This document shows, piece by piece, positions 8,234-16,854 of a stretch of DNA of 34,327 nt. Made by a program: the position numbers and the translations under genes. This DNA comes from RGIG1995 sp045645205 (lineage in GTDB: Bacteria; Bacillota; Clostridia; Oscillospirales; CAG-272), in contig JAZRIJ010000017.1 in NCBI GenBank assembly GCA_045645205.1, positions 1 to 34,327 on the forward strand, read 5' to 3'. The notes under the pieces are model-generated. The model made no database searches and was not told the origin of the DNA. It saw only the letters and a list, made by a program, of their open reading frames with translations. Positions within the stretch are counted from its first letter, which is position 1. Each line of letters opens with the position of its first letter.

Positions 8234-9307
8234 TTGAAAAAGATATTATTAGTAGTAGTTTTTACAGTAGTGTTTTTAGCTACCTTTTTTCTAATATTTT
8301 TTACAGGGAACAATAATAATGCTGATCAGTCCGACGAATCCACGGAGAACGGTACGGATAATGAGACCGTCTCGCCATACGACTATGACTTGAGTGAATA
8401 TGTTACACTTGGAGAGTTTCCAAAAGTAACGGTTGATCAGACAAGAGTAGATGAGCTTATTGCAGGAACAGTAAAAAGCATTGCATCCAATTTTGCTGAA
8501 ACAAAAGATATAACCGACCGGCCGGTACAGGATGGCGATACTGTTAATATTGACTATATCGGAACGGTTAACGGTGTTGCTTTTGAAGGTGGGACGGCGA
8601 AGGGGGCTGACCTGACAATAGGTTCGGGTAACTTTATTAAGGGCTTTGAGGAAGGTCTTATAGGAAAGAGTATCGGGGAAGAGGTTGTTCTTCAATTGGA
8701 GTTTCCCAATCCTTATCACAATACTGAACTTCAAGGCAAGGCAGTTGTGTTTACTGTAAAAATAAATAAGATAACTGAAAATATTATTCCTGAATTGACT
8801 GATGCAATGATAGTTGCTCTTCGACAAGATGATTACTCGACTGTGGCAGAATTTAATGCTTATATAAAAAAGTTAGCGACAGAGAATGTTATTTGGGAAA
8901 GTTATTTAGACTCATGCGAGATAAAAAAACATCCCGAAAAAGAAATTGAGAAATATAAAAATCAGATTACAGAAAATTATAAATCTCAGGCAGCATATTA
9001 CAATATGACCTTGGAATCGTTGGTTTCGGCTATGGGATATTCAAGCATGGAGCAGTTTAATAGCGATGTCCTTGAATCTGTTAAGGACAGTGTGGGAGCA
9101 GAAATGGTAGTATACCAAACTGTAAGAGTGAAAAATATCAAGGTTACCGATGAAGAATACAAAAAATACGGTCTTGCAGTCGCAAAAGAAAACAGCTATT
9201 CCACCCTTGAGAAAATGGAAAAGGCTGTCGATAAGAATTATATTACCTTGAGTGTATATCAAAAGAAGATTATAGCTATGGCATACCAAGCAAACGGCCT
9301 TTCGTAA
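8234..9307 (+). CDS. Membrane-anchored trigger-factor-like FKBP peptidyl-prolyl isomerase
   Basis: The 357-residue protein has an N-terminal signal anchor (about residues 2-24), an acidic Asn/Asp/Glu linker, and then an FKBP-type isomerase domain (about residues 80-180: VQDGDTVNIDYIGTVNGVAFEGG, GSGNFIKGFEEGLIGKSIGE and a later KAVVFTVKIN strand). The rest is a mainly helical, trigger-factor C-terminal-like region. Trigger factor's N-terminal ribosome-binding domain is missing and replaced by the membrane anchor, so it probably folds exported proteins outside the membrane. The TTG start at 8234 follows TGAGGT at suitable spacing. Its position directly after the large wall protein suggests, without proving, a folding role for it. 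Confidence 0.85.
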   Translation: MKKILLVVVFTVVFLATFFLIFFTGNNNNADQSDESTENGTDNETVSPYDYDLSEYVTLGEFPKVTVDQTRVDELIAGTVKSIASNFAETKDITDRPVQDGDTVNIDYIGTVNGVAFEGGTAKGADLTIGSGNFIKGFEEGLIGKSIGEEVVLQLEFPNPYHNTELQGKAVVFTVKINKITENIIPELTDAMIVALRQDDYSTVAEFNAYIKKLATENVIWESYLDSCEIKKHPEKEIEKYKNQITENYKSQAAYYNMTLESLVSAMGYSSMEQFNSDVLESVKDSVGAEMVVYQTVRVKNIKVTDEEYKKYGLAVAKENSYSTLEKMEKAVDKNYITLSVYQKKIIAMAYQANGLS

Positions 9308-9348
9308 TTTTTTTTTAAATAATAAAGTGCTGTAAAAAAATTTAGTTG

Positions 9349-9393
9349 CACAAATGAAAAAGAAGTCCACCGCAGATGCGATGGATTTGTTTT
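9349..9393 (+). terminator. Hairpin terminator; left copy of a 45-base repeat
   Basis: AAGTCCACCGC pairs with GCGATGGATTT around an AGAT loop and is followed by GTTTT, which suits a terminator for the isomerase gene. The whole 45-base block matches 19366-19410 with four differences and in the same orientation, so it is also a dispersed repeat. The rest of the 9308-9609 gap holds only A/T-rich sequence and the promoter at 9506. Confidence 0.75.
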
Positions 9394-9505
9394 AAATTTG
9401 CAAGAGGTTTGTCATACCGTAAATGTTATACTTAAATGGAAAATAGGCTAATTATACATTGTTATTCTTTGGGCTATTATTTTGGAGTATAATAAAGCGA
9501 AACAC

Positions 9506-9534
9506 TTGACTTAAACAATTATTGAGTTTATAAT
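9506..9534 (+). promoter_or_regulatory. Promoter of the ten-gene peptide/phosphotyrosine operon
   Basis: TTGACT (9506-9511) and TATAAT (9529-9534) are 17 bases apart. The predicted leader of about 70 bases ends in GAAAGAGGAGA before ATG 9610. No other clear promoter is seen up to the terminator at 19061, so this one probably drives all ten genes. Confidence 0.85.
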
Positions 9535-9609
9535 ACAAAGGTGTATAAAGGGTAATAGTGTTTTTTGGGAGTAATCTAAAAAAGGCAGTTCGGCTGGAAA
9601 GAGGAGACT

Positions 9610-10431
9610 ATGCGTTATTTACGAATTGTAACAATAACAATATTTGTGGTGGCATGTGCTGTATTGTGTTGGCTGCTATATTCGGTAGCAGGTCGGGATT
9701 CTGTTAAACCCCAAATTACAGATTCGGTAGGAAATTTGCATTTGAAGGTATCTGATGACAGTCAATTGTTAATGACGGGATTAACTGCTACAGATGATCG
9801 CGATGGAGATCTGACGGACAGGATTTTGGTAGAGAGGATATCCCGCTTTTCAGTACCGGGTGTGTGTCAGGTCAGTTACGTTGTATTTGATAACGAAAAC
9901 AATTTTTGTCGTTATCAGCGTACAGTCACTTATGATGACTATGTTTCTCCCAGATTACAGTTGGAGGGGGCGCTTATGTACCGGATGGGAGAACAAATAT
10001 CCATTCTCGACAGAATTCATTTGTACGATTGTTTGGACGGAGACATTACCCATAAGTTGAAGCTCGAATCTTCAAATGTACTTGATAACACTATCGGGGT
10101 CTACGAAATCGAGCTTTACGCTACCAATAACTACGGGGATAATATTTACGCCAGGATTCCCTTAAACATTGGTGTATATTCCGCTGATGCACCGCAAATC
10201 CGGTTAAAGCAGTATTTGGCATACACTAAGGTGGGTGAGGAGTTTTATCCTCTTGCGTATGTTGAATCGGTAAATGATATAAACGAAACTCCAATACCTA
10301 TAGATTATATTAAGGTTATAACTCAGGTAGATCTTTCAAAAGCCGGTGGCGGTCAGATATGTTATGAGGTTACAGATCAAAAGGGTGTAACGGGAATTAC
10401 ATATTTGACAGTGATAGTTGAGGAACCGTAA
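9610..10431 (+). CDS. Membrane-anchored protein with two Ig-like (DUF5011-type) domains
   Basis: The 273-residue product has one N-terminal membrane helix (about residues 5-27) and an extracytoplasmic part with at least two Ig-like repeats. Their marker is the acidic turn before a Thr: ATDDRDGDLTDRI near residue 57 and YDCLDGDITHKL near residue 137, as in DUF5011/HYR-like bacterial Ig folds. A third beta-rich segment completes the protein. AAGAGGAGA precedes the ATG. Its stop overlaps the next ATG by one base (TAATG), tying it to the kinase genes. It could be a periphery sensor or a scaffold for the co-polymerase proteins; that is inference. Confidence 0.75.
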   Translation: MRYLRIVTITIFVVACAVLCWLLYSVAGRDSVKPQITDSVGNLHLKVSDDSQLLMTGLTATDDRDGDLTDRILVERISRFSVPGVCQVSYVVFDNENNFCRYQRTVTYDDYVSPRLQLEGALMYRMGEQISILDRIHLYDCLDGDITHKLKLESSNVLDNTIGVYEIELYATNNYGDNIYARIPLNIGVYSADAPQIRLKQYLAYTKVGEEFYPLAYVESVNDINETPIPIDYIKVITQVDLSKAGGGQICYEVTDQKGVTGITYLTVIVEEP

Positions 10432-11819
10432 TGAATAAAAAGAGTTTTTTTTACTTAGACGAACTTCATATCCCCATTCTCTTAGTGGATATTTTGAAAA
10501 ACTCATGGCTTGCTGTATTAGCGGCTATAGTGGCGTGTATATGTGTGTTCGCCTATGGCAAAATTCTACATCAGCCTATTTATACAACAGAGGCTACTTT
10601 TGTTGTATCTCCCAGAAGCAACGGGTCTTACGTTGGTTTTTATTCCTCTTTGAGTACTACCACGGAAATGGCAGGAGTTTTTGGGGAAGTATTTTCCAGC
10701 GACGTTTTGGAACGTATTATCAGGGAAGATCTGCAAGATCCCGATGCATTTTTTTCGGTTACGGCATCTGTGGCTGAGGGGACTAACATTTTACGTGTGT
10801 ATGCACGCTCCGATTCTCCCGAAACTGCCCATGCGGTAATGCAGTCGGTGATGAAAAACTATAGGCGCGTTTCAGGATATTTGTTTGGCAGTGTTGTTTT
10901 GGACGTTTTGAAAAATCCCCAGATAGCGGTTACGCCGTCCAATCCGTATAATACCAAGGGTAATATGGCGGTAGCTGCAGTATTTTCGATGTTTTTTATG
11001 GTTGCATTGATTGCTTTATTATCAATTCTTCGTCTTAACGTTAAAACACTTTCATGTGCTAAAAGGCGAATGGAGGATACCCCTCTTGGTGTTCTGCCGA
11101 AAGAGAAGGAATTCTATTTGTTTCGTAAGCGAACAAAAAAATCACTTTTGATTACAAATATGAGCACAAGCTTTCAATATACAGAATCCTTGCTGCGGTT
11201 AGCACACAACGTTCGCCTCAAAATGCAAAAGAACGGTATGAAGATTTTGTTGGTTACCAGCGTGTCGGAAAATGAAGGGAAGTCAACGATCTCGGCAAAT
11301 CTGTCTTTGGCTTTGGCGAAGCACGGTTATAAAGTTGCCTATGTGGATATGGATCTGAGAAAGCCGGCAGTGCATAAAATATTCAAATCGGCTCACCGTG
11401 AGGACTTGATGTCCTGCTTGGAACATGGTGGAACGGATTCGTTGGATGATTCCAAGAGGTTGCATGTTTTTGCTCACAGTCATTCTTGCTCCGGTGTGGA
11501 TAAATTGATACATAGCGAGAAGTTGGTTAATTTCTTTGACTCTTTGCGAGATAAGATGGATTTTGTAATACTGGACAGCCCTCCGTATACTGCCGTGGCG
11601 GATACGGGTATGCTGTTGAAGTATGCTGATTGTTGTGTTTTGGTCATACGTCAGGATTGGGTTCCTTTTAAGGTTTGTAAGGATGTTGCTGAGGATCTGA
11701 ATGAAAGCAAAGCGGATTATCTGGGGTATGTAGTAAATCGTTATTGGGATGACGGTACTGTGCAAACATTTAATGAACGTTATGCAAAGTATGGCTATTA
11801 TCCCCGAAAATTCACTTGA
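10431..11819 (+). CDS. Wzz/CapA-CapB fusion: co-polymerase domain plus BY-type tyrosine kinase (first copy)
   Basis: This 462-residue protein joins a Wzz-like membrane region (helices near residues 28-48 and 182-204 around an extracytoplasmic loop) to a cytoplasmic bacterial tyrosine (BY) kinase. The kinase motifs are Walker A SENEGKST (K284), Walker A' YVDMDLRKP (about residues 304-312) and Walker B VILDSPP (about 381-387). The tail ends in a short tyrosine cluster (RYAKYGYYPRKF), the usual autophosphorylation site. Such kinases normally control chain length and export of capsule or exopolysaccharide. Here no glycosyltransferase is nearby. A second homologue follows at 11855. Confidence 0.9.
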   Translation: MNKKSFFYLDELHIPILLVDILKNSWLAVLAAIVACICVFAYGKILHQPIYTTEATFVVSPRSNGSYVGFYSSLSTTTEMAGVFGEVFSSDVLERIIREDLQDPDAFFSVTASVAEGTNILRVYARSDSPETAHAVMQSVMKNYRRVSGYLFGSVVLDVLKNPQIAVTPSNPYNTKGNMAVAAVFSMFFMVALIALLSILRLNVKTLSCAKRRMEDTPLGVLPKEKEFYLFRKRTKKSLLITNMSTSFQYTESLLRLAHNVRLKMQKNGMKILLVTSVSENEGKSTISANLSLALAKHGYKVAYVDMDLRKPAVHKIFKSAHREDLMSCLEHGGTDSLDDSKRLHVFAHSHSCSGVDKLIHSEKLVNFFDSLRDKMDFVILDSPPYTAVADTGMLLKYADCCVLVIRQDWVPFKVCKDVAEDLNESKADYLGYVVNRYWDDGTVQTFNERYAKYGYYPRKFT

Positions 11820-11854
11820 GTGATAAGTAAAAATGCAAAAAGGGGGGAGTAAGC

Positions 11855-13339
11855 ATGCAGCAAGATGTAGATCAAAAAAAAGACGATGTTGTGCAAATTG
11901 ATATTGTAAAACTTATGCAAAGGGTTTTGCAAATATTAAAACGGTTGTGGCTGGCTGTGGTGTTGTCGATTGTTTTTTGTGTTGCTGCCGTTGTGTTTGT
12001 GCAACAAAAAAACTACACCCCGAGTTATAAAGCTTATTGTACGTTTTCCGTTCACGTAATTAACAAAGGTACTCTTAGTGATATAAACTCACTTTATGCA
12101 GTGTATTACGATCAGGATCTGGCAGAACAGTTGGATGCTACTTTTTCCTATTTGATAAATAGCGATTTACTTCTTGATGATATAAAAGAATATTTAGGTA
12201 CAAATACTATTGACGGAAGTATTCATGCCAACTGTATTGAGGGGGCAAATATTTTTGTGATATCAACTTATAGCGGTAATCCGGAAAGTGCCGGAAAACT
12301 GCTGGAAGCACTGATGGCTGTATATTATGATTCCGCAAGGTACGTGGTGGGAGATATGAAAACAGAGATCATAGAAGGCCCTGTTGTCTCTCAGACTCCT
12401 CATAATACACCGAATCGTATAAAAGGAATTGCTTTGGGGGCATTTTTGGGGTTGGTCATCAGTATCGGCACAATGGTGCTTTATGCACTGTTCAAACGTA
12501 CGGTTTATGAACCGTCTGATTTGGAAGAATATTTAAATGTTCAATGCTTTGGTGTGGTTCCGCTTATGCAAACCAAGCGAGCTCTGACAGAGAATCATGC
12601 TAAAGTCAGTGTAACTCATGAACAAGGAATGTTTCGTGAAAGTATCCGTGGTATTGCCAGAAAACTGGAGAATGCTACGGAAGGTTGGGAAAAAAAGGTT
12701 ATTTTAGTTACCAGTACTGTTCCGAACGAAGGCAAAAGTATGCTAAGTCAGAATTTGGCGGAAACTTTTGTTCGTTGGGGGAAAAAAGTGGTTCTGGTGG
12801 ACGGGGACCTGAGAAAACCTACTTTATATCGCCGTTATGGATACAAAGATAAAGAATTTAATTTAGAGGACGTATTGAGCAGACAAGCTTCGGTTGATAC
12901 AGTACTTTGTCGACGACACGGCGGAGAACTAATGCTTGTGATGAACTCGGTCCCTATTGAAAAACCTACGGTTTGTATCGACTCGTCTGCTATGAAAACG
13001 ATGATTGAATTTTTTTCTGCTCATGCAGATATCGTGATCATAGACACTCCGCCTTGCAGTCAGCTTTCAGATGTTTCGTTGTATCGGCAATACGCAGACG
13101 GTATTTTATACGTGGTCCAACAGGATCATATTTCCATCCGTCAAATTGTGGATTCTGTAGAAAACTTATGCGACTTTGAGAACAAGCTGTTGGGATATGT
13201 TATTAACGGTGCAGAACAGATATCTCAAGGCTATGGAAAATATGGCTACGGTAAGTATAGTTACGGTAAGTATGGTAGCTATGGTAAATATGGTTACAGC
13301 AAATACGGCGAATATGGAAACAGCAGTGAGGCTGAATAG
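11855..13339 (+). CDS. Wzz/CapA-CapB fusion: co-polymerase domain plus BY-kinase with long tyrosine-rich tail (second copy)
   Basis: The 494-residue protein repeats the architecture of its neighbour: an N-terminal membrane helix (about residues 30-50), an extracytoplasmic loop, a second helix (about 192-212), and a BY-kinase domain with Walker A PNEGKSM (K294), Walker A' LVDGDLRKP and Walker B IVIIDTPP. The tail is unusual: residues 460-487 hold 11 tyrosines in a GYGK/YSK-type low-complexity repeat, much longer than that of the first copy. GGGGGAG precedes ATG 11855. Two divergent kinases in tandem could phosphorylate each other or different partners, with the CpsB-type phosphatase at 18173 as the likely eraser. 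Confidence 0.9.
   Translation: MQQDVDQKKDDVVQIDIVKLMQRVLQILKRLWLAVVLSIVFCVAAVVFVQQKNYTPSYKAYCTFSVHVINKGTLSDINSLYAVYYDQDLAEQLDATFSYLINSDLLLDDIKEYLGTNTIDGSIHANCIEGANIFVISTYSGNPESAGKLLEALMAVYYDSARYVVGDMKTEIIEGPVVSQTPHNTPNRIKGIALGAFLGLVISIGTMVLYALFKRTVYEPSDLEEYLNVQCFGVVPLMQTKRALTENHAKVSVTHEQGMFRESIRGIARKLENATEGWEKKVILVTSTVPNEGKSMLSQNLAETFVRWGKKVVLVDGDLRKPTLYRRYGYKDKEFNLEDVLSRQASVDTVLCRRHGGELMLVMNSVPIEKPTVCIDSSAMKTMIEFFSAHADIVIIDTPPCSQLSDVSLYRQYADGILYVVQQDHISIRQIVDSVENLCDFENKLLGYVINGAEQISQGYGKYGYGKYSYGKYGSYGKYGYSKYGEYGNSSEAE
13232..13318 (+). repeat. Degenerate tandem repeat encoding the tyrosine cluster
   Basis: A run of TATGG, TACGG and AAGTATGG-like units encodes 11 tyrosines in 28 codons at the end of the second BY-kinase. 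Both TAT and TAC codons are used, so the units have drifted. Slippage or unequal exchange here would change the number of phosphorylation sites. Confidence 0.8.
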
Positions 13340-13381
13340 TAGATTAAAACAGCAGAACGGTAATAAACAGGAGATGATTCA

Positions 13382-15130
13382 GTGATAAAAAAGCTGATTC
13401 AAAAAATAAAAGACGGGACAGTTGCACAAATTCTATACGAGTTGCGCTGGATCAGCGGTTATAGCAGACAATATTGGTGGGCAATTGGCTGGTATATTTT
13501 TTTGGGTATATTGGGAATGGCAGTCACCCTTAGTGCCAGCGTATTAAGCAAGAATATCATTGATATTGTAACAGGCTATCAGAACGGTCATGCTGTGCAG
13601 ACGGCAGTAATTTACGTAACGATGCAAATGATTGCTATTGCGATTAGTGCGGTTACTTCCAGAATATCTGCTAAGGTACAGCTACGTGTAAGCCAAGGAC
13701 TGCGTGCAGATGTTTTTCAAAAAATCATGTTGGCACAATGGGAACCGTTGTCAGAATTCCATTCCGGCGACCTGCTGGCTCGCAGCAGCCGAGATACGGA
13801 TATGATCGCAGGTAGTATTATGAGTTGGGGACCGTCGTTGGTAGTCAATTCTTTGCAGTTCATAGGAACCTTTGCGCTCCTCTTCTGGTTTGATAAAACC
13901 TTGGCAGTGCTGGCATTGGCAAGTGCTCCTATCACCTTATTGCTATCTGGATATTTAATAAAGCAGATTCGTAAATATAGCAAAAAAATGAGGCAGATCG
14001 GCTCAGAAACCACTTCGTTTCATACAGAGGCGTTTCGCAATATAAGGTTTATTAAAGCTTTTTATGCGGTGGATGCGTACTGTGATAAATTGACAAATAT
14101 CCAACAAAAACAAAAGGATGCCGTACTGGAACATAACCGTTTTTCGGTGATTACCTCTTCTTTTATGTCATTTGTGGGAATGATGATCAGCGGAGTGTGC
14201 TTTTTATGGAGTGCGTATCGGTTGTGGGGAAATTACATTACATTTGGTGAAATGATGCTGTTTTTGCAGTTATCAGGTGGATTAGCAGGTGCGTTCAGGG
14301 CGTTGGTATCACTTGTGCCTTCCGCGGTTACTGCAGCTACTGCTGCCGGAAGAATAATGGAGATTACTGAACTTCCTGCAGAAGAAATCGGTGATATGAG
14401 CCAGGTGGAGAGTCTTTTGCAACACGAAAGCATTAGCGTTAAGGCGAATGATTTAAATTTTTCATACAGATCCGGAAAAAAAGTTTTTCAGGATGCGCAT
14501 TTTCAGGCTGAAGCAGGAGAGATCATTGCAATAGTAGGACCTTCCGGCTGCGGTAAAACCACCCTATTGCGTCTGTTGCTGGGAATGATGCCTATTCAAA
14601 ACGGCAGTATTATATTATCCGGGAAAGAGTCAGAGTTGGAGTTATATGCATCTCCGTCTACGCGCAGATTATTTTCTTATGTACCTCAGGACAATACGTT
14701 ATTTTCCGGCACGATTGCAGATAATTTGAGAATTACAAAAGCAGATGCGACTGACGATATGCTTGAAGATGCGCTGAAAACAGCCTGTGCTTATGATTTT
14801 GTCAGCGCTCTGCCTGACGGATTGAATGCACGGGTTGGGGAAAGCGGAGATAAGCTATCCAAAGGTCAGATCCAGAGAATATCTATTGCCCGCGCACTGT
14901 TGTCCGATGCGCCGATATTGCTTCTTGATGAAGCCACAAGCGCGCTGGATCCAAAAACGGAAAATACGCTTTTGGAAAACATTATGAACGACCGTAAAGG
15001 TCGCACTTGTATATTGACAACCCACAAACCGTCTGTACTGTCAAAATGTCAGCATGTATATTTGATTCAAAATTTTACCGTTGACTTAATAGAAAAAGAG
15101 CATTTAAAACAAATTATGGAAGATTTTTAA
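13382..15130 (+). CDS. ABC exporter, fused membrane and ATPase domains
   Basis: The 582-residue half-transporter has an N-terminal six-helix exporter domain (about residues 30-320) and a C-terminal ATPase. Visible motifs are Walker A GPSGCGKTT (K392), the signature LSKGQ (492-496, lysine instead of the usual glycine), Walker B PILLLDEATSALD (about 516-528) and the switch histidine in LTTHKPS. There is no N-terminal C39 peptidase domain, so if it exports a processed peptide the cut must be made by another enzyme; an S26-type peptidase is encoded at 17712. The GTG start at 13382 follows CAGGAGATGATTCA. It probably works as a homodimer. Peptide export is inferred from the neighbours; a lipid or drug substrate cannot be excluded. 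Confidence 0.88.
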   Translation: MIKKLIQKIKDGTVAQILYELRWISGYSRQYWWAIGWYIFLGILGMAVTLSASVLSKNIIDIVTGYQNGHAVQTAVIYVTMQMIAIAISAVTSRISAKVQLRVSQGLRADVFQKIMLAQWEPLSEFHSGDLLARSSRDTDMIAGSIMSWGPSLVVNSLQFIGTFALLFWFDKTLAVLALASAPITLLLSGYLIKQIRKYSKKMRQIGSETTSFHTEAFRNIRFIKAFYAVDAYCDKLTNIQQKQKDAVLEHNRFSVITSSFMSFVGMMISGVCFLWSAYRLWGNYITFGEMMLFLQLSGGLAGAFRALVSLVPSAVTAATAAGRIMEITELPAEEIGDMSQVESLLQHESISVKANDLNFSYRSGKKVFQDAHFQAEAGEIIAIVGPSGCGKTTLLRLLLGMMPIQNGSIILSGKESELELYASPSTRRLFSYVPQDNTLFSGTIADNLRITKADATDDMLEDALKTACAYDFVSALPDGLNARVGESGDKLSKGQIQRISIARALLSDAPILLLDEATSALDPKTENTLLENIMNDRKGRTCILTTHKPSVLSKCQHVYLIQNFTVDLIEKEHLKQIMEDF

Positions 15131-15148
15131 CGAGGGGAGGAAAGGAGT

Positions 15149-15448
15149 ATGTGTAAAACTGAAGTTTGCTACCGATTAATGGAAGGTTTTGTGCACCGTA
15201 AAATTGGTGGTAATGACGTTTTGGTATCCGTAGGTGCCAACGTAGCAAATTTCAACGGATATATTACACTGAATCCTGTTGCCTCTTTTCTGTGGGATGC
15301 CTTGGCGCAACCTCAAAGTGTCAGCACCCTGACAAATCTTTTGACAGAAGAATTCGACGTATCACAAGAGAAAGCGAAGAACGATGTGGAACATTTCTTA
15401 GAAATGCTATTGCATAATTCTATGGTAAAAGTATATGAAGAAAGTTGA
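15149..15448 (+). CDS. PqqD-family peptide-binding (RRE-type) protein
   Basis: PqqD-type proteins bind the leader of a ribosomally made peptide and present it to a radical SAM enzyme. The 99-residue protein fits in size and pattern: an N-terminal strand region with VLVSVGANVANFNGYITLN, then a winged-helix-like part with ASFLWDALAQP and a helical end with VEHFLEMLLHNSMVKV. GGGGAGGAAAGGAG stands before ATG 15149. Its 3' end overlaps the radical SAM gene by 14 bases, the arrangement expected of partners. It may also be a PqqD domain that serves only this enzyme. Confidence 0.85.
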   Translation: MCKTEVCYRLMEGFVHRKIGGNDVLVSVGANVANFNGYITLNPVASFLWDALAQPQSVSTLTNLLTEEFDVSQEKAKNDVEHFLEMLLHNSMVKVYEES

Positions 15449-16514
15449 TATGATGCCTGTTCGTTATCCGCTCAATGCAACGTTGGAGCTGACTCTCAGA
15501 TGCAATTTAAAATGTAAAATGTGTATGTTCCGCCACAGTGACGGGGACAATACTTGCTTGTCCGGGGAGGAACTGTCTGCTGAACAATGGGCAGATATGG
15601 CACAACAGCTTTTTGATGCGGGTACGTTAAATATATTGATAACCGGCGGTGAGCCGTTGCTTCGCAAGGATTTTTCGGAAATATACAGCCGTATTTACCG
15701 ACTTGGCTTTATTATCACCCTTTACACCAATGCTACGTTAATAACAGACGAGATCATGCAGACATTACGTCAGTATCCGCCTCATCGTATCGGCATTACT
15801 TTTTACGGTGCTTCTAATGAGACCTATCGGATTCTATGCGGTTGTGCGGACGGATTTGATCGGGCATTGGCAGGTGCACGTGCCTTGAAAACACTTCCGT
15901 CAGCTTTGGAATTCCATACTACGTTGGTGCAGGATAATCATAAAGATATAGATGCCATAGAAGCTCTGGTAAAGGAAGAATTTGGTCTGACGGTGACACA
16001 TTCCGTTAAAGTTTTCAAAAGCGTTCGCGGTGGTTGTATGCCTGTGTCGGAATGCCGTATGACCCCGGAACAGACTGTGAATTTAACAATGAACCGAATA
16101 CGTAACCGTTTTCGCGAGATGTTACCGCCGGATTTGATTGATAAAGTAAAATTATGTCTTGCCGACCCTAAACCGGAATGCGGCAGAGAAACGAAATATA
16201 CGCTTCTCGGTTGTAGTGGCGGTATGGATAACGTAACCATTAGTTATAACGGTAAACTATTAGGGTGTCAGATGTTGGAGAACTTTTCTACTGATGCTGT
16301 TGGTCTTGGTTTTGCAAAAGCTTGGGAGGAATGGCCATATACCGTTCGTTTGCCCCAAGTTGATTCCGAATGTGCTTCCTGCTCACATGTGCATTTGTGT
16401 CAGATCTGCCCCGCTGTTCGGATGGCGGAATGCGGCAACCTGCACGGAAGACCGGAATATATATGTGAAATTACGAAATGCTTGGCAACCCGAAAAGGAG
16501 GGGATTTTTTATAA
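15435..16514 (+). CDS. Radical SAM/SPASM peptide-modifying enzyme
   Basis: The 359-residue protein carries the radical SAM 4Fe-4S motif CNLKCKMC (C23, C27, C30), the glycine-rich TGGEPLL near residues 74-80, and a cysteine-rich SPASM-type C-terminus (LGCSGG, LLGCQ, CASC, HLCQIC, AECG, YICE) that would bind auxiliary clusters. Such enzymes make carbon or thioether crosslinks in peptides, usually with a PqqD partner, which is encoded just before. The start at 15435 overlaps the pqqD-like gene by 14 bases; ATG 15450, just after its stop, is an alternative. The last bases include an AGGAGGGG site that serves the next gene. The reaction type cannot be told from sequence. Confidence 0.9.
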   Translation: MKKVDMMPVRYPLNATLELTLRCNLKCKMCMFRHSDGDNTCLSGEELSAEQWADMAQQLFDAGTLNILITGGEPLLRKDFSEIYSRIYRLGFIITLYTNATLITDEIMQTLRQYPPHRIGITFYGASNETYRILCGCADGFDRALAGARALKTLPSALEFHTTLVQDNHKDIDAIEALVKEEFGLTVTHSVKVFKSVRGGCMPVSECRMTPEQTVNLTMNRIRNRFREMLPPDLIDKVKLCLADPKPECGRETKYTLLGCSGGMDNVTISYNGKLLGCQMLENFSTDAVGLGFAKAWEEWPYTVRLPQVDSECASCSHVHLCQICPAVRMAECGNLHGRPEYICEITKCLATRKGGDFL

Positions 16515-16852
16515 AACGAGAATATAATAGCCCAGAAATGTTTTGGGTCCCTATTTGCAGCAGTAAGGCTGTGGCAGACGTTTGTTGGGCATATGCCAAT
16601 AATGTAAAGCCATTTTATTATAATACCTACGGCAAAGGATACGCTGAATTGTATGCTATGGGTGGTAGTTGCGACAGAGAGATCACTTTTGAAATTCGTT
16701 ATATGCCCGATAATATGTCGGCAGAAGACCGAGCGATTGCGGAAGCAGATATGCAAAAAGTAATTGCCAAGGTTATGGCTTCAATGCCCCCAAAGCCCAA
16801 TAACTATAAGGGCTCGGTTTTTTCACCCTCTGTTGACCCAACGTGGAGCTGA
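16511..16852 (+). CDS. Small unknown ORF, candidate peptide substrate of the radical SAM enzyme; apparent ATA start
   Basis: The frame is open over 113 codons from 16511. No ATG, GTG or TTG lies at good distance from the excellent AGGAGG at 16496-16501; the codon nine bases after it is ATA, overlapping the radical SAM stop as ATAA, like the ATGA junctions elsewhere in the operon. The ATG at 16478 lies before that site and lacks its own; ATG 16538 also lacks one. The product would begin (M)KREYNSPEMFW, has cysteines at positions 16, 25 and 54, a Tyr/Gly/Asn-rich middle (about 28-52), an alanine-rich helix (70-92) and ends SVDPTWS. I recognise no family. Its place after PqqD and radical SAM makes it the best substrate candidate, but it is longer than most precursors. 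Confidence 0.55.
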   Translation: MKREYNSPEMFWVPICSSKAVADVCWAYANNVKPFYYNTYGKGYAELYAMGGSCDREITFEIRYMPDNMSAEDRAIAEADMQKVIAKVMASMPPKPNNYKGSVFSPSVDPTWS

Positions 16853-16854
16853 TT

